Assembly (NCBI GenBank): GCA_022710975.1
Contig: JAKLGA010000003.1
Location: 248,001 to 312,000, forward strand
DNA length: 64,000 nt
Direction: 5' to 3'
Source: Myxococcota bacterium
GTDB lineage: Bacteria > Myxococcota > B64-G9
Every line of letters starts with the position of its first letter. Position 1 is the first letter of the stretch. Both the position numbers and the translations under genes were made by a program. The notes under the pieces are model-generated. The model was not told the DNA's origin, searched no databases, and saw only the letters and a program-made list of their open reading frames with translations. Below, in pieces: positions 16,753-25,445 of the stretch.

Positions 16753-18558
16753 TCAGAGCTCGAGCCGCTGGCCGGGGCCGACCTCGACGTCGGCGTCCGC
16801 GGCAAACACCCTGCCGTCCCCGACGCGGAGGCTCCCGCCCTCGGCCACGCGCAGGCGCACCCGCACCCCCCGGCGCACCACGAGCCCGCGGCCCAGGCGC
16901 AGCCGGCTCTGCCCCTCGGGCTGGAGCACGAGCCTCCGGCCGGGCAGGAGCTGGCAGCGCCCGTAGGGCCGGGCGCAGTCGGCCACCAGGCTGGCGCCCT
17001 CCTCGAGGGTGAGGCCGGGCGCGCCCACCGGGGCGCCGTCCCGCGCGTCGTTCCGGGCGCACACGTACAGCCGGGCGCCGGGGCCCAGGAGCCAGCCCGG
17101 CCCGAGGCCGCGTGCCGCGAGATCCTGATCGCACGAGGCCAGATCGCACATGGCCGAGGGCTCCAGCGCGGCGCCCGCCTCGGTCAGCAGGCGGGCCGCG
17201 CGCCGGGAGAGCGCCTGGCTGGTCGAGACCGCGGAGTCCACCCCGGTCACGTTCTTGGTGGGCATGAAGAAGTCCTCGCGCCGCACCTCGTAGGCCCGCA
17301 CGCGGGCGGGGTCGAGCAGCCGGGTCAGGTGCTGGTTGAGCATCTCCAGCGAGGACGACTCCACCGGCCCGCGGCGGCTGGCGATCTTCTTGCCGGTGTA
17401 CAGGGTGGGCTCGATCTCGGCCCGCACCGCCGCGAGCGCCACCAGGCTGGTGTTGATGTTGCCGGCCTCGTGCACCAGCCGCCCGGTGGCGGGATCGCGC
17501 AGGCGGGCCAGGGCCGGGTCGAGCACGTTGTACTCGACCACCTCGATCCGGCCGGTCGAGCGCAGGCGCATGGGCACGCCCACCTTCTCCTCCGGCGCGG
17601 CCTTGCGGGTGGCCGACAGGGTGAACAGGGCGTCCTCCCGCAGGTGGAAGCCGATGCGCGCCGGGGCGAAGGGCCGGGCGGCGGCGTTGTCGACGTTGTG
17701 CATGACCAGGTGCTCGACGCCCTCGGCCAGCAGGCGCGCGTGCAGGCTCGCGCCGCCCGCCGCGGGGCGCAGCAGCGCCCGGTACACCCCGCCGTGGCCG
17801 TCGCCGGTGCTCGCCAGGTGGCCCTGGTCGTCGACGGCGATGAGCTCTCCCTGGACGTCCAGGCGGGGCTCCTCGGACTGGTCGAAGAGCAGCCAGCCGT
17901 CGGGCGGGAAGCCCCACGGGGCGGCCCGCTCGAGGAAGGCCCGGGTGCGCGCGTGGGTGGCGCTGCTGGTCAGCATGAGCACCCAGGGCAGCCGGCCGGT
18001 GCGGGCGGCCAGCGCCAGGGCGTCGGCCAGGATGAGCTCGTAGAAGCTGAGCCCGCGCACGGGGGAGATGGGGAAGACGCCCTTGGGCTCGCCCGCGTCG
18101 AAGCGGGTGGTGGCCAGCACCTCGTTGGGCCAGGGCAGCGCGCCCTCCAGCTCGGCCAGGCCGGAGAAGAAGCGCGTGCCGGCGCCGCCGGCGAAGGCCA
18201 GGGCGGCCACCCGGCCCGCGGCCAGGGCCGCCTCGCCCGCGGCCGTGTCCGCGGCCTGCCGGGCGGCCTGCTGCTCGAGCGTGACGAGCGCCACCGGCTC
18301 CACGTCCTCCGGCCCGAGGGGCGCGAGCTCGCTGCGGCGGCGGAGCTCGCGGTGCAGCTCGACGCGCGCCAGATCGATGGTCAGGCTCTCGCGCAGGCAG
18401 GTGGCGATGGCCGGCGCCGGGGCGTCGGCCAGGTAGCGGGTCAGCACCCCGGCGAGCCCGGCCTCCAGGAGGCGGGCGACGGCCGTGGCGAGCTGCGGCT
18501 CCGCGGCCAGCGCCTGGCCGAGGGCGGGGCAGATTCGAAACAGCTCGCTGCGCTCCAT
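16753..18558 (-). CDS. UTP-dependent sugar-1-phosphate uridylyltransferase (UDPGP/UAP family)
   Basis: A 601-residue cytoplasmic enzyme of the eukaryote-like UDPGP/UAP family (UDP-N-acetylglucosamine or UDP-glucose pyrophosphorylase). The nucleotide-binding loop is LAFAGGAGTRF (about residues 117-127). Further blocks are EPKGVFPISPV, WVLMLTSSATHART, GHGGVYRALL, VMHNVDNAAARP (divalent-metal Asp region), EEKVGVPMRL and EVVEYNVLD (sugar site), and INTSLVAL. The C-terminal 110 residues form a left-handed beta-helix-like tail with a repeating Gly-Arg-Leu pattern. It would make UDP-sugars for glycans or envelope polymers. The ATG at 18558 follows GGGAGGC. It heads a three-gene operon. Which sugar phosphate is used cannot be decided by eye. 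Confidence 0.85.
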   Translation of the reverse strand: MERSELFRICPALGQALAAEPQLATAVARLLEAGLAGVLTRYLADAPAPAIATCLRESLTIDLARVELHRELRRRSELAPLGPEDVEPVALVTLEQQAARQAADTAAGEAALAAGRVAALAFAGGAGTRFFSGLAELEGALPWPNEVLATTRFDAGEPKGVFPISPVRGLSFYELILADALALAARTGRLPWVLMLTSSATHARTRAFLERAAPWGFPPDGWLLFDQSEEPRLDVQGELIAVDDQGHLASTGDGHGGVYRALLRPAAGGASLHARLLAEGVEHLVMHNVDNAAARPFAPARIGFHLREDALFTLSATRKAAPEEKVGVPMRLRSTGRIEVVEYNVLDPALARLRDPATGRLVHEAGNINTSLVALAAVRAEIEPTLYTGKKIASRRGPVESSSLEMLNQHLTRLLDPARVRAYEVRREDFFMPTKNVTGVDSAVSTSQALSRRAARLLTEAGAALEPSAMCDLASCDQDLAARGLGPGWLLGPGARLYVCARNDARDGAPVGAPGLTLEEGASLVADCARPYGRCQLLPGRRLVLQPEGQSRLRLGRGLVVRRGVRVRLRVAEGGSLRVGDGRVFAADADVEVGPGQRLEL

Positions 18559-18592
18559 GCGAGCCTCCCGGCGGAGGAACGGATCCAGGCTG

Positions 18593-18622
18593 GGAGTACC
18601 ACGCCGCGCGCGCGGCTGGCAA
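18593..18622 (-). promoter_or_regulatory. Possible promoter of the 18558 operon
   Basis: On the minus strand TTGCCA (18622-18617) and TACTCC (18598-18593) are 18 bases apart, about 35 bases before ATG 18558. On the plus strand TAGGAT at 18640-18645 lies 9 bases before the ATG at 18655, so the divergent permease gene may be transcribed leaderlessly. Confidence 0.4.
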
Positions 18623-18654
18623 CCGGCGCGCGCCGAGGGTAGGATCCCGGCCCG

Positions 18655-19701
18655 ATGCCCACCGCCCCCGTCACCGGTCCGCGCAGCCTGACCGCGCGCC
18701 GCTTCCTGCTGGTGAACGCCTGCCTGCTGCTGCTGCTCGTCGCCAGCCTGGCGGCCGGCGCGCTGCTCGGGCCCGGCGGCACCGACTTCGGGCGGCTGCT
18801 GCCGCTCGACCCGGACACCAACAGCGCGGCCGCCACCCTGCTGCTCTACCGCCTGCCGCGCGCGCTGCTGGCCGCCCTGGTGGGCATGGCCTTGGCCGCG
18901 GTGGGGGTGGCCTTCCAGGCGCTGCTGCGCAACCCGCTGGCCGATCCGTTCATCATGGGCGTCTCGGGCGGGGCGGCGCTCGGCGGCACGCTCGCGCTGG
19001 CGCTGCTCGGCGGGAGCCTGGGCTTCGGCCTGGCCCTGGAGGGGCCGGCCGCCTTCCTGGGCGCGCTCCTGGCGACCCTGCTGGTGTACTGGATGGGCCG
19101 GGTGGCCGGGCGGGTGGACACCACCACCGTCCTGCTGGTCGGCGTGGTCTTCAACGCCTTCGCCTCGGCGGTGATCATGTTCCTGGAGAGCACCCTGGCG
19201 GCCACCAAGACCCAGGAGATCCTGGTGTGGCTGATGGGCTGCCTGGGCTACCCGGAGTACGCCACCCTGGCGGCGCTCGGCGCGGTCACCCTGCCCGGGG
19301 TGCTCGGGCTGTGGGCCCTGTCGGCGCGCATGAACGCGCTCGCCCTCGGTGAGCAGGGCGCCTCCCACCTGGGGGTCGACGTGGAGCGCACCAAGCGCTG
19401 GGTGTTCGGCCTGGCCTCGCTGCTGGTCGGCCTGGCCGTGGCGGTCTCGGGCATGATCGGATTCGTCGGGCTGATCGTGCCCCACCTGTGCCGGCTGGTG
19501 CTGGGCCCGGATCACCGGCTGCTGCTGCCGGCCGCCGCGCTGGCGGGCGCCTCGTTCCTGGTGCTGGCCGATCTGATCGCGCGCCTGCTGTTCGTGTGGC
19601 TCGGCTCGGAGCCGCCCGTGGGCGCGGTGACCGCCTTCCTGGGCGGGCCCTTCTTCCTGCTGCTCCTGCGGCGCCGGGCCGGACAGGTGGGCTCTAACTA
19701 A
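18655..19701 (+). CDS. FecCD-family ABC importer permease (BtuC-like)
   Basis: A 348-residue inner-membrane protein with about ten hydrophobic segments, typical of BtuC/FhuB/FecD permeases. Family blocks are YRLPRALLAALVGMALA, VGVAFQALLRNPLADPF followed by MGVSGGAALG, LVGVVFNAFASAVIMF, GEQGASHLGVD (after which comes the coupling helix that meets the ATPase), and VSGMIGFVGLIVPHLCR. The cargo would be cobalamin, haem or an iron chelate. The gene stands alone: its likely partners are the binding protein at 10325 and the ATPase at 26807. There is no Shine-Dalgarno before ATG 18655. Confidence 0.9.
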   Translation: MPTAPVTGPRSLTARRFLLVNACLLLLLVASLAAGALLGPGGTDFGRLLPLDPDTNSAAATLLLYRLPRALLAALVGMALAAVGVAFQALLRNPLADPFIMGVSGGAALGGTLALALLGGSLGFGLALEGPAAFLGALLATLLVYWMGRVAGRVDTTTVLLVGVVFNAFASAVIMFLESTLAATKTQEILVWLMGCLGYPEYATLAALGAVTLPGVLGLWALSARMNALALGEQGASHLGVDVERTKRWVFGLASLLVGLAVAVSGMIGFVGLIVPHLCRLVLGPDHRLLLPAAALAGASFLVLADLIARLLFVWLGSEPPVGAVTAFLGGPFFLLLLRRRAGQVGSN

Positions 19702-19711
19702 GGTAGCAACT

Positions 19712-21376
19712 TCACCGCTCGATCCAGAAGAAACGGAACCGGTCCGTGCGGTAGTTGTAAGCCACCGGGAACCCCACACGTGAGACCATGTCAGCGCGCG
19801 AGTGGGTGCCGTAGTTCCGGTAGTGTCCGCCCACGCCCTGGCTGAATCGCTTGACGCGGTATTGCATGTAGCTCTTGGCGCCATTGTTCTGAACGTGGGT
19901 GAACAGCCAGTCGTAGAGGCTTGAGGCAATCGCCATCTCGGCGTGGCTTTCGTTCCAGGTGGACCAGTCCGTGGCCGATGTGACCAGGTGGGTGTTGTCA
20001 GCAGTCATGCCGAAAGCCTGCTGGTCGATCCATCGGGTGTCGGCTGTACGGAACTGCTTGTACATCATCAGGCATGTGCTGGTCAGGACGAGGCCGTTGT
20101 AGCAGGTCAGGGCTGGAGCATGCCACGGGCTGGTCACAAACTCGGGGAAAGTAGGATCGCTCCCTTCGTACGTGTAGGGGGCGTTCCAGTTGGTTCCCGC
20201 AGTGTTGGTCGAGACCATGGCAGCGATGCGATGTCGGCTGTTGGTCCCGGTCGAACCGTCCATGACCCAGGAGATCACATAGCGGTATCGGCCAGGCATG
20301 AAGGTCACCACGGGTTCCGAGAGAGGCTGGTAGGGGCTCAGCCCTTCGCACTCGAGATAGGTCAGGGAGCTGCCGTCGGTGGCGGCCTGCAGTCTGGCCG
20401 TGGCGAGGATGTTCGAGGTGCCGGAGTTTTTCCATACCACCAAGATCTGGTTCGAGTCACCCACCGCGATCGAGGGACTGAAGCGAGTCTGGCCGCAAGG
20501 CAGGCTGAGCATGGACCGTACCTGGAGGCTACCGTCTGTGTTGTCCTTCAGGAGCGCGACCTTGATGGTGGTGCCAACGACCCAGGCTGCGGCGTAGTCC
20601 CAGCCGTAGCTGCCGCCGATGCCCTGGTGCCAGTTGCCCACGATGGAGGGCCGGACGCCGGTCTTGTAGTCCGTTGCGGACCACTGGGTGATGGAGGAGA
20701 AGGTGTTCAAAGCGCCGGTAGTGTAGTTGACCCCGTAGCCAAGGCGGGACTTGATCCCCTGAGCCCTCACCCCGTAGCGGTTGACCAGGCCGTTTGCGTC
20801 GTCGCTGTGGAAGATTCTTTCTGCATCGTACGACATCAGCGCGTTGGGCCCATTGGCGCCAGGGAAATCCCCCAGGCTCATGCTGTGCCCGAACTCATGG
20901 GACGCCGTATTCACGAACGAACCATAGGTATGTGCGGCCTGCGCTGTCATCCCGAACGGATAGGTCGCATTGTAGACCTGATAGTACCAGAGGTTCCCAA
21001 GGTCGGGAGCGCAGTCTATATCCAGACCGTAGTGAAGGGTATTGTATGCGACGACTCCAGGATCATCATCGAAGACACTATCTTCGTACTCGTACCTGGC
21101 GCAAATTGTGTTGTCTCCGTAGCAGGAAGCCGAGGTGTTGTTGGCGTAGCCGATGCAGAGGTCCTCTTGCATGTGGTTCCACCCGGGGGCAGCGTCACGC
21201 AGCTGATCGATCACGTCGCTGAAAAATCCTCGGCTGGTGAAGGAGGTCAGATCGATAGAAAATGACGGGACGCAGTCATCCACGCACCACGAGTGGGTTG
21301 AAAGCTGGTACGCCTTCGAGGAAGTTGCGGCAAGCAGAAGCGCGACAGACGCACAAACCAGTCCTTTGGTTTTCAT
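19712..21376 (-). CDS. Secreted metzincin-like metalloprotease, HExxHxxxxxD type
   Basis: The 554-residue protein has a signal peptide (1-22, ATSSKA). A Cys-rich pro- or N-domain contains CVDDCVPSF and CYGDNTIC. The zinc motif is HEFGHSMSLGD at 160-170: two His and the catalytic Glu are present, the third ligand is Asp170, and the metzincin Gly at position 8 of the motif is Ser. A Met-turn candidate (ALMSYD, Met181) follows. An Asp third ligand is known from snapalysins; overall similarity to them is otherwise low. Residues about 200-554 are a beta-rich region with WDYAAAWVVG and ISWVMDGS, possibly a propeller. ATG 21376 follows GAGGTGA. It lies 17 bases downstream of a lipoprotein gene on the same strand. 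Codon use is clearly less GC-biased than the rest of the window. Confidence 0.8.
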   Translation of the reverse strand: MKTKGLVCASVALLLAATSSKAYQLSTHSWCVDDCVPSFSIDLTSFTSRGFFSDVIDQLRDAAPGWNHMQEDLCIGYANNTSASCYGDNTICARYEYEDSVFDDDPGVVAYNTLHYGLDIDCAPDLGNLWYYQVYNATYPFGMTAQAAHTYGSFVNTASHEFGHSMSLGDFPGANGPNALMSYDAERIFHSDDANGLVNRYGVRAQGIKSRLGYGVNYTTGALNTFSSITQWSATDYKTGVRPSIVGNWHQGIGGSYGWDYAAAWVVGTTIKVALLKDNTDGSLQVRSMLSLPCGQTRFSPSIAVGDSNQILVVWKNSGTSNILATARLQAATDGSSLTYLECEGLSPYQPLSEPVVTFMPGRYRYVISWVMDGSTGTNSRHRIAAMVSTNTAGTNWNAPYTYEGSDPTFPEFVTSPWHAPALTCYNGLVLTSTCLMMYKQFRTADTRWIDQQAFGMTADNTHLVTSATDWSTWNESHAEMAIASSLYDWLFTHVQNNGAKSYMQYRVKRFSQGVGGHYRNYGTHSRADMVSRVGFPVAYNYRTDRFRFFWIER

Positions 21377-21393
21377 GCTGTCACCTCGCCCTC

Positions 21394-22089
21394 TCAGGGA
21401 AGATTCCTGCCACCATCAAAATAAGACAAGACGGTCTCGGCGACCGCGCGCTCACTTTCGTCTCGGGAGTCCAGGAACGTCGCTCCCCTCCTGTTTCCCC
21501 TGAGCATGTAGGCGGAACTTCCATCTGGTAGTGAGCCTCTACCATGAAGCGCCACGAGGATACGGTCCTCGAGCTCGAAAGCCACCCCGATGTCCAGCTC
21601 GCATCCCATGGGCTTTCCTTCCGCCCAATCCTCTTGATCGAGCATGCCGCACTGATGCCAGAACTCGATATTGGCATCATGCGGTACCTCCCGGTATGAG
21701 CTCTGGACCTCGAACGTGACGCGGGTCAGGATGCGGAAGCGTGGCCCGTCGGTTTCGGCTCCCTCGACCGACGACGTGTCGAACAGAAACGCCTTCTTGG
21801 CGATCACCCTTCCAACCAGGACGTGGGTGGTGTCTTTGTGGCCGAGGACCTCCATCCGCCTCGCCGCTTCCGCGTCGATCCTTGCGGAATCTTCGACCGT
21901 CGAGTCCATTGCTCCATCTTCGAGGGATACAGCGACAGGCTGCGGCCCAGCCTGGCTCTCCTGTGGAGAGACGATCATCAGTTGCTCGTGAACAGCCATC
22001 TCGGTGGGGTTCTCAATGACACCGCACCCCGATACGACCAGGAGCAGGCCCAGAAGACACACGAATCCCCTTGGGACTGAACTGCCCAT
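21394..22089 (-). CDS. Lipoprotein of unknown function
   Basis: A 231-residue protein with a type II signal peptide: hydrophobic core, VVSGC, lipidated Cys22. The mature part has an acidic N-terminal stretch (SLEDGAMDSTVEDSARIDAE), then a beta-rich region with THVLVGRVIAKKAF, RVTFEVQSSYREVP and VAFELEDRILVALHG. The pattern of a strand-rich domain with a transient-value check (DRILVALHGRG) recalls small secreted proteins with OB- or tissue-inhibitor-like folds, but I cannot name the family. It sits directly upstream of the metalloprotease gene (17 bases), so an inhibitor or chaperone role for that protease is possible but unproven. It shares the lower GC content of this block. Confidence 0.75.
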   Translation of the reverse strand: MGSSVPRGFVCLLGLLLVVSGCGVIENPTEMAVHEQLMIVSPQESQAGPQPVAVSLEDGAMDSTVEDSARIDAEAARRMEVLGHKDTTHVLVGRVIAKKAFLFDTSSVEGAETDGPRFRILTRVTFEVQSSYREVPHDANIEFWHQCGMLDQEDWAEGKPMGCELDIGVAFELEDRILVALHGRGSLPDGSSAYMLRGNRRGATFLDSRDESERAVAETVLSYFDGGRNLP

Positions 22090-22131
22090 CGCTTCCTCCC
22101 TTCAACTGCCTGGTTTGTGGTCCGAGGCCGG

Positions 22132-23649
22132 CTACTCAGCCGACCTCACAAGTAGCAACGCGTCTTTTTCTCCCGTGGCCTCAATGGCCATGTCCCCATT
22201 GTTTGCGTCACGCACCGTGACCTCCCCCATGTACCTGAAAGAAACCAGGTTCTGGTCTGCGCCAATGTTGATGATGTCGCTGAAAGAATCAGCGTCTGTT
22301 CCGCTGGCACGTGGCGTTGCTGCAAGAACCTCGTTCGCCACCGCCTCTCCAGCCTCCGAGAAATCGATCATGAAAGCGTCCTCGGCATCGACTTCCTTCG
22401 CTGCGACCTCCTCGATGCTGAAGCCTTGCAACGACCCGTACCCGATGGCCCTCAGCGTGTCGCCGGTCGGGAGCTCGACGATGCCGATGGTCAGATCCTG
22501 GCTCCAGGAGCCGTACGGATGGACCCAGGAGAGCGCGCCCGAGGATTCGAACCGCGAGATGTAGCTGTCGTGCTGATCGGGCCAGCGATTGAACGTGGGC
22601 AGATCCATGTAGACGCCATCGGTCCCTCGAAGCTTGGATGCGTTCACGTAGAAGCCGACCGCAGAGAAACCGCCATCCGCGTCCTCGGCCAGATCCTTGA
22701 GGTAGAGCGTCGAACCCGCCGCGCCGCTCGAGAACATCCACTGGATCTCACCTTCCTGGCTCAACGAGAGGACCAGCAGACCTTGACCGCCCTGGATGGT
22801 GTGCTCGCCCGCCGGCACGCCCATTCGGTCGATCTGCACCGACTCGGTGAATGCCATGGTGAACTTGATGGAGCCGTCCGAGAAGCGGCGAACGAGTGTC
22901 GAGTACTCCTCGAGCGAACCGCCGAGCTGCAGCCACCAATCCACCACGCCGTCCGTGCCCAGCTTGACCAGAGCCACATCGTTCCTGCCGCGTGAGGTGA
23001 GGACAGTAGGCGTTGCACTGCCCGTGTCGAGCTCGAGAGTGCCGTCGAATTCTACGGAGACCACCGCGTGATCGTCGTCCGCCCAGTCGATGGCCCGTGC
23101 ATGGGAATCGTCGGCCTGGAAAGCGAGGGACGAGATCTCGCCCCCGTCTTGGTCGAAGAAGGCGACCAGCGCGTTCTCGCGCTGTCCGCGAGCCGCGTGG
23201 TGACTTGTACCACCGGGCGCGTCGATGATGTCCCACTCCGGGCTGCCGGAATATCCGGCAAGAGCGGTGTCTCCCATGTGGTTCACCGCCAGCGCCTCGA
23301 TGATTTGCGCATTCTCGCCGACGATGGTGAGGTGCCAGATCAGGGTCCCGTCCAGCCCGAGCCTGGCCACGAAGGCGTCAGGGCGCCGCGGGTCGGATCC
23401 TGCGGCCTCGAGCGTGAAGGAATCCCCCTTGATGGTTGTCAGGGTGCAGGTCTCCTCGCAGGTGCCAGAAACGACGAAATCGTCCAGCCAAGCCGTCCCG
23501 AGCCCGTCGAGGTTCTCGAACTGAGGTCCGTGGAGCTCGGCCAGCAAGTGGAATGGGTTGTCCCAAGGGTCGGTCGAATCGCCGCAGTTCGCCATGGACA
23601 AGGCCAGGAGCAGCACACCCATCGCCCGCGGGAGCACGGTTTGGATCAT
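22132..23649 (-). CDS. Lipoprotein with SBBP-like beta-propeller repeats
   Basis: The 505-residue protein starts at ATG 23649; a TTG at 23685 is in frame but less likely. The signal peptide ends SMANC with lipidated Cys22. The mature protein contains repeated blades in which an Asp-Ala/Ser-x-Phe/Val/Ile start is followed by Gly-x-Leu-x-Trp: DAFVARLGLDGTLIWHL, DVALVKLGTDGVVDWW, DSYISRFESSGALSWV. This is the pattern of SBBP-type propeller repeats common in myxobacterial surface proteins. Four to six blades are visible. Two early Cys (CEETC) may form a disulphide. It heads the minus-strand cluster 23649-19712, 42 bases before the next lipoprotein. The role is unknown; surface binding is inferred. 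Confidence 0.8.
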   Translation of the reverse strand: MIQTVLPRAMGVLLLALSMANCGDSTDPWDNPFHLLAELHGPQFENLDGLGTAWLDDFVVSGTCEETCTLTTIKGDSFTLEAAGSDPRRPDAFVARLGLDGTLIWHLTIVGENAQIIEALAVNHMGDTALAGYSGSPEWDIIDAPGGTSHHAARGQRENALVAFFDQDGGEISSLAFQADDSHARAIDWADDDHAVVSVEFDGTLELDTGSATPTVLTSRGRNDVALVKLGTDGVVDWWLQLGGSLEEYSTLVRRFSDGSIKFTMAFTESVQIDRMGVPAGEHTIQGGQGLLVLSLSQEGEIQWMFSSGAAGSTLYLKDLAEDADGGFSAVGFYVNASKLRGTDGVYMDLPTFNRWPDQHDSYISRFESSGALSWVHPYGSWSQDLTIGIVELPTGDTLRAIGYGSLQGFSIEEVAAKEVDAEDAFMIDFSEAGEAVANEVLAATPRASGTDADSFSDIINIGADQNLVSFRYMGEVTVRDANNGDMAIEATGEKDALLLVRSAE

Positions 23650-23726
23650 GCCCCGATGCTCGACGAGGGCAGGTTCGGAATGCAAGCCTCGAATTGTAAG
23701 CCCGTGTAAGCTCGGAGGCGATGCCG

Positions 23727-23756
23727 TTGACAGCGCTAACCGGTGATGGATAGCGT
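23727..23756 (+). promoter_or_regulatory. Promoter of the response-regulator gene
   Basis: TTGACA (23727-23732) and TAGCGT (23751-23756) are 18 bases apart, 24 bases before the GTG at 23781. The 131-base gap also holds TACAAT on the minus strand near 23695, which may serve the lipoprotein gene at 23649. Confidence 0.45.
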
Positions 23757-23780
23757 GGTTGACTATACGAGGGGTGGGTC

Positions 23781-24569
23781 GTGGGGAAGCCCGGGCAGAT
23801 TCTAATCGTGGAGGATCACGCGGTCTTGGCGGAGGCCATGATGGCGGGCCTACGACGAAGGCTCGGCGCCAAGGTTGGAATTGCGACGAACGGCCTGGAG
23901 GCAGTAAGGCGGATCCTCAAGGAAAGGCCAGACGTGGTGGTGCTCGATATCGGGTTGCCTGACATACCCGGGATAGAAGTGCTGCGTCAGGTGAAGGCCA
24001 CCTACCGAGGGCAAATCCTGGTGTTGACCGGGGAGCAAAGTGAAAAGGTCCGCGTCGAGGCGCATCACGCGGGTGCCGCCCATTGGATTTCCAAGCCCAT
24101 CGGCAACGACGCCCTTGCAGCACAAATCGGGGTCCTTTTTCAGGGCGCTGCCGACTCGTCGCCCGTGCGAGTAGAGCCCAAGGAGATCGAGGTTGCCGGG
24201 CTGCGGCTTGAGAGGTCGACGGGAAGTGCCTTTCTCGAGGGGGAGAGAGTTGGGCTCGGGCCCAAGCAGTTCATCGTGCTCTGGACCCTGGCATGCCAGC
24301 CCGACACACCTGTACCCCGCGAGATCCTGTCGAGTGCTCTGGGAATGAATGATTGGAGCAAGGACGATCGAGCCGTGGACATGCTAATCCACGAAATCCG
24401 CCAGAAATTGGGAGATGCTGCCTGGGGCTTGGTGGTTTGCGTTCGAGGCGAAGGATACGTCCTTCGATCGCGGGGAGTTGGGGGGGGGGGCAGATTCATG
24501 ATACCGCCAACGTGCGATGCGTACCGAAACCAAGGTGAGCCGATGTCTGGCCTCGGTTGCTCGGCCTAG
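23781..24569 (+). CDS. OmpR/PhoB-family response regulator with poly-G-extended tail
   Basis: A 262-residue regulator from GTG 23781 (GAGGGGTGGG upstream). The receiver domain (about 6-120) has the acidic pair Glu11-Asp12, phospho-acceptor Asp56 (VVVLDIGLP), Thr83 and Lys105 (ISKP), so it should be phosphorylatable. The winged-helix DNA-binding domain (about 138-228) shows GLGPKQFIVLWTLA, VPREILSS, DDRAVDMLIHEIRQKLG and the terminal wing VVCVRGEGYVLRSRG. A family member normally ends there; here 31 further residues follow an 11-G tract and look unrelated to the fold. No partner histidine kinase is in the window. The stop overlaps the stop of the convergent patatin gene. Like its neighbours it is less GC-rich. 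Confidence 0.88.
   Translation: MGKPGQILIVEDHAVLAEAMMAGLRRRLGAKVGIATNGLEAVRRILKERPDVVVLDIGLPDIPGIEVLRQVKATYRGQILVLTGEQSEKVRVEAHHAGAAHWISKPIGNDALAAQIGVLFQGAADSSPVRVEPKEIEVAGLRLERSTGSAFLEGERVGLGPKQFIVLWTLACQPDTPVPREILSSALGMNDWSKDDRAVDMLIHEIRQKLGDAAWGLVVCVRGEGYVLRSRGVGGGGRFMIPPTCDAYRNQGEPMSGLGCSA
24480..24490 (+). repeat. G11 homopolymer in the response-regulator gene
   Basis: Eleven consecutive G residues lie immediately after the codons for the DNA-binding domain. With ten G the frame would stop at TGA about four codons on; with eleven it reads to 24569; with twelve it ends at another TGA about 45 bases later than the ten-G stop. The tract is a candidate slippage site or a sequencing error. 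Confidence 0.8.
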
Positions 24570-25438
24570 GCGAGCTGCTTGCGCTTGAGCACCTGGTAGC
24601 AGTCGCTCATGCCGAGGTCGATCAGCTCCTGGGCGCGGGCGCCCGAGAAGCGCAGGTAGCTGGTCACGTTGCCCAGATCCCGCGAGGGGTAGATGGAGAT
24701 CACCTCCACCTGCCGGTAGGGCTTGTGCTGGAACAGGTGGGCGTCCACCCCCAGGGAGCGCAGGCGGAAGAGCTCCTGGTTGGTGCTCTCGATCTGGGCC
24801 CGGTCCGAGGTGATGGAGGAGGACAGCAGCACCTCCAGCACCCGGTCGGACAGGTCGAGCAGGTTGGTGGGCGGATCCAGGCGCGGCCGGCGCGGGCTCA
24901 GGAACACGGTGAAGATGCGGCTGGCGCCCGCCTTCAGCAGCGGCTTCAGCGGCCTGAGCAGCGAGAAGGCCCCGTCGATGTACCAGTCCCGGCCGAGGCG
25001 CACGGGCGGGAACAGGATGGGGATGGCGGAGGAGGCCAGCACGTGCTGGTAGGTGATGTCGGCGTTGGTGAACACCTCGTTCGTCTTCTGGGTCAGGTTG
25101 GTGGCGCTGATGAACACCTGCACGCTGGAGCGGGCCAGCTTCGCCCAGTGCACCCGGGTGCGCAGGCGATCGGCCAGCCCGCCCGTGTCGGTCAGCGAGC
25201 GCCAGCGCAGCAGGTTCCACACGTCCAGGCGGGGCCGGTAGATGGCCAGCGTGGACAGGTGGCGCCACACCTCCATCAGCTCGTCGAGCTGGCCGGTGGC
25301 GGCCAGGACCGCGTTGATGGCCCCGACGCTGGCCCCGCCGATGACCTGGATGGGCGGCCCGTCCTTGAGCAGGGCCTTGAGCACCCCGACCTCGTAGGCG
25401 CCGCGCGCGCCGCCGCCGGACAGGAAGACCGCGTTCAT
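24566..25438 (-). CDS. Patatin-like phospholipase
   Basis: The 290-residue protein starts at ATG 25438 (MNAVFLSGGG), not at the in-frame TTG at 25474, which lies in the promoter. It carries the full patatin catalytic set: oxyanion hole GGGARG (8-13), nucleophile elbow GASVG with Ser37 (35-39) and the dyad Asp in DGA (Asp155). The stretch ASSAIPILFPPVRLG before the DGA motif is typical of RssA/NTE-type patatins. There is no signal peptide, so it would act on lipids from the cytoplasm. It would hydrolyse acyl esters of phospholipids or lysophospholipids. A promoter-like pair sits just 7 bases before the ATG. The gene is convergent with the response regulator. Confidence 0.9.
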   Translation of the reverse strand: MNAVFLSGGGARGAYEVGVLKALLKDGPPIQVIGGASVGAINAVLAATGQLDELMEVWRHLSTLAIYRPRLDVWNLLRWRSLTDTGGLADRLRTRVHWAKLARSSVQVFISATNLTQKTNEVFTNADITYQHVLASSAIPILFPPVRLGRDWYIDGAFSLLRPLKPLLKAGASRIFTVFLSPRRPRLDPPTNLLDLSDRVLEVLLSSSITSDRAQIESTNQELFRLRSLGVDAHLFQHKPYRQVEVISIYPSRDLGNVTSYLRFSGARAQELIDLGMSDCYQVLKRKQLA

Positions 25439-25445
25439 CGCCCCC

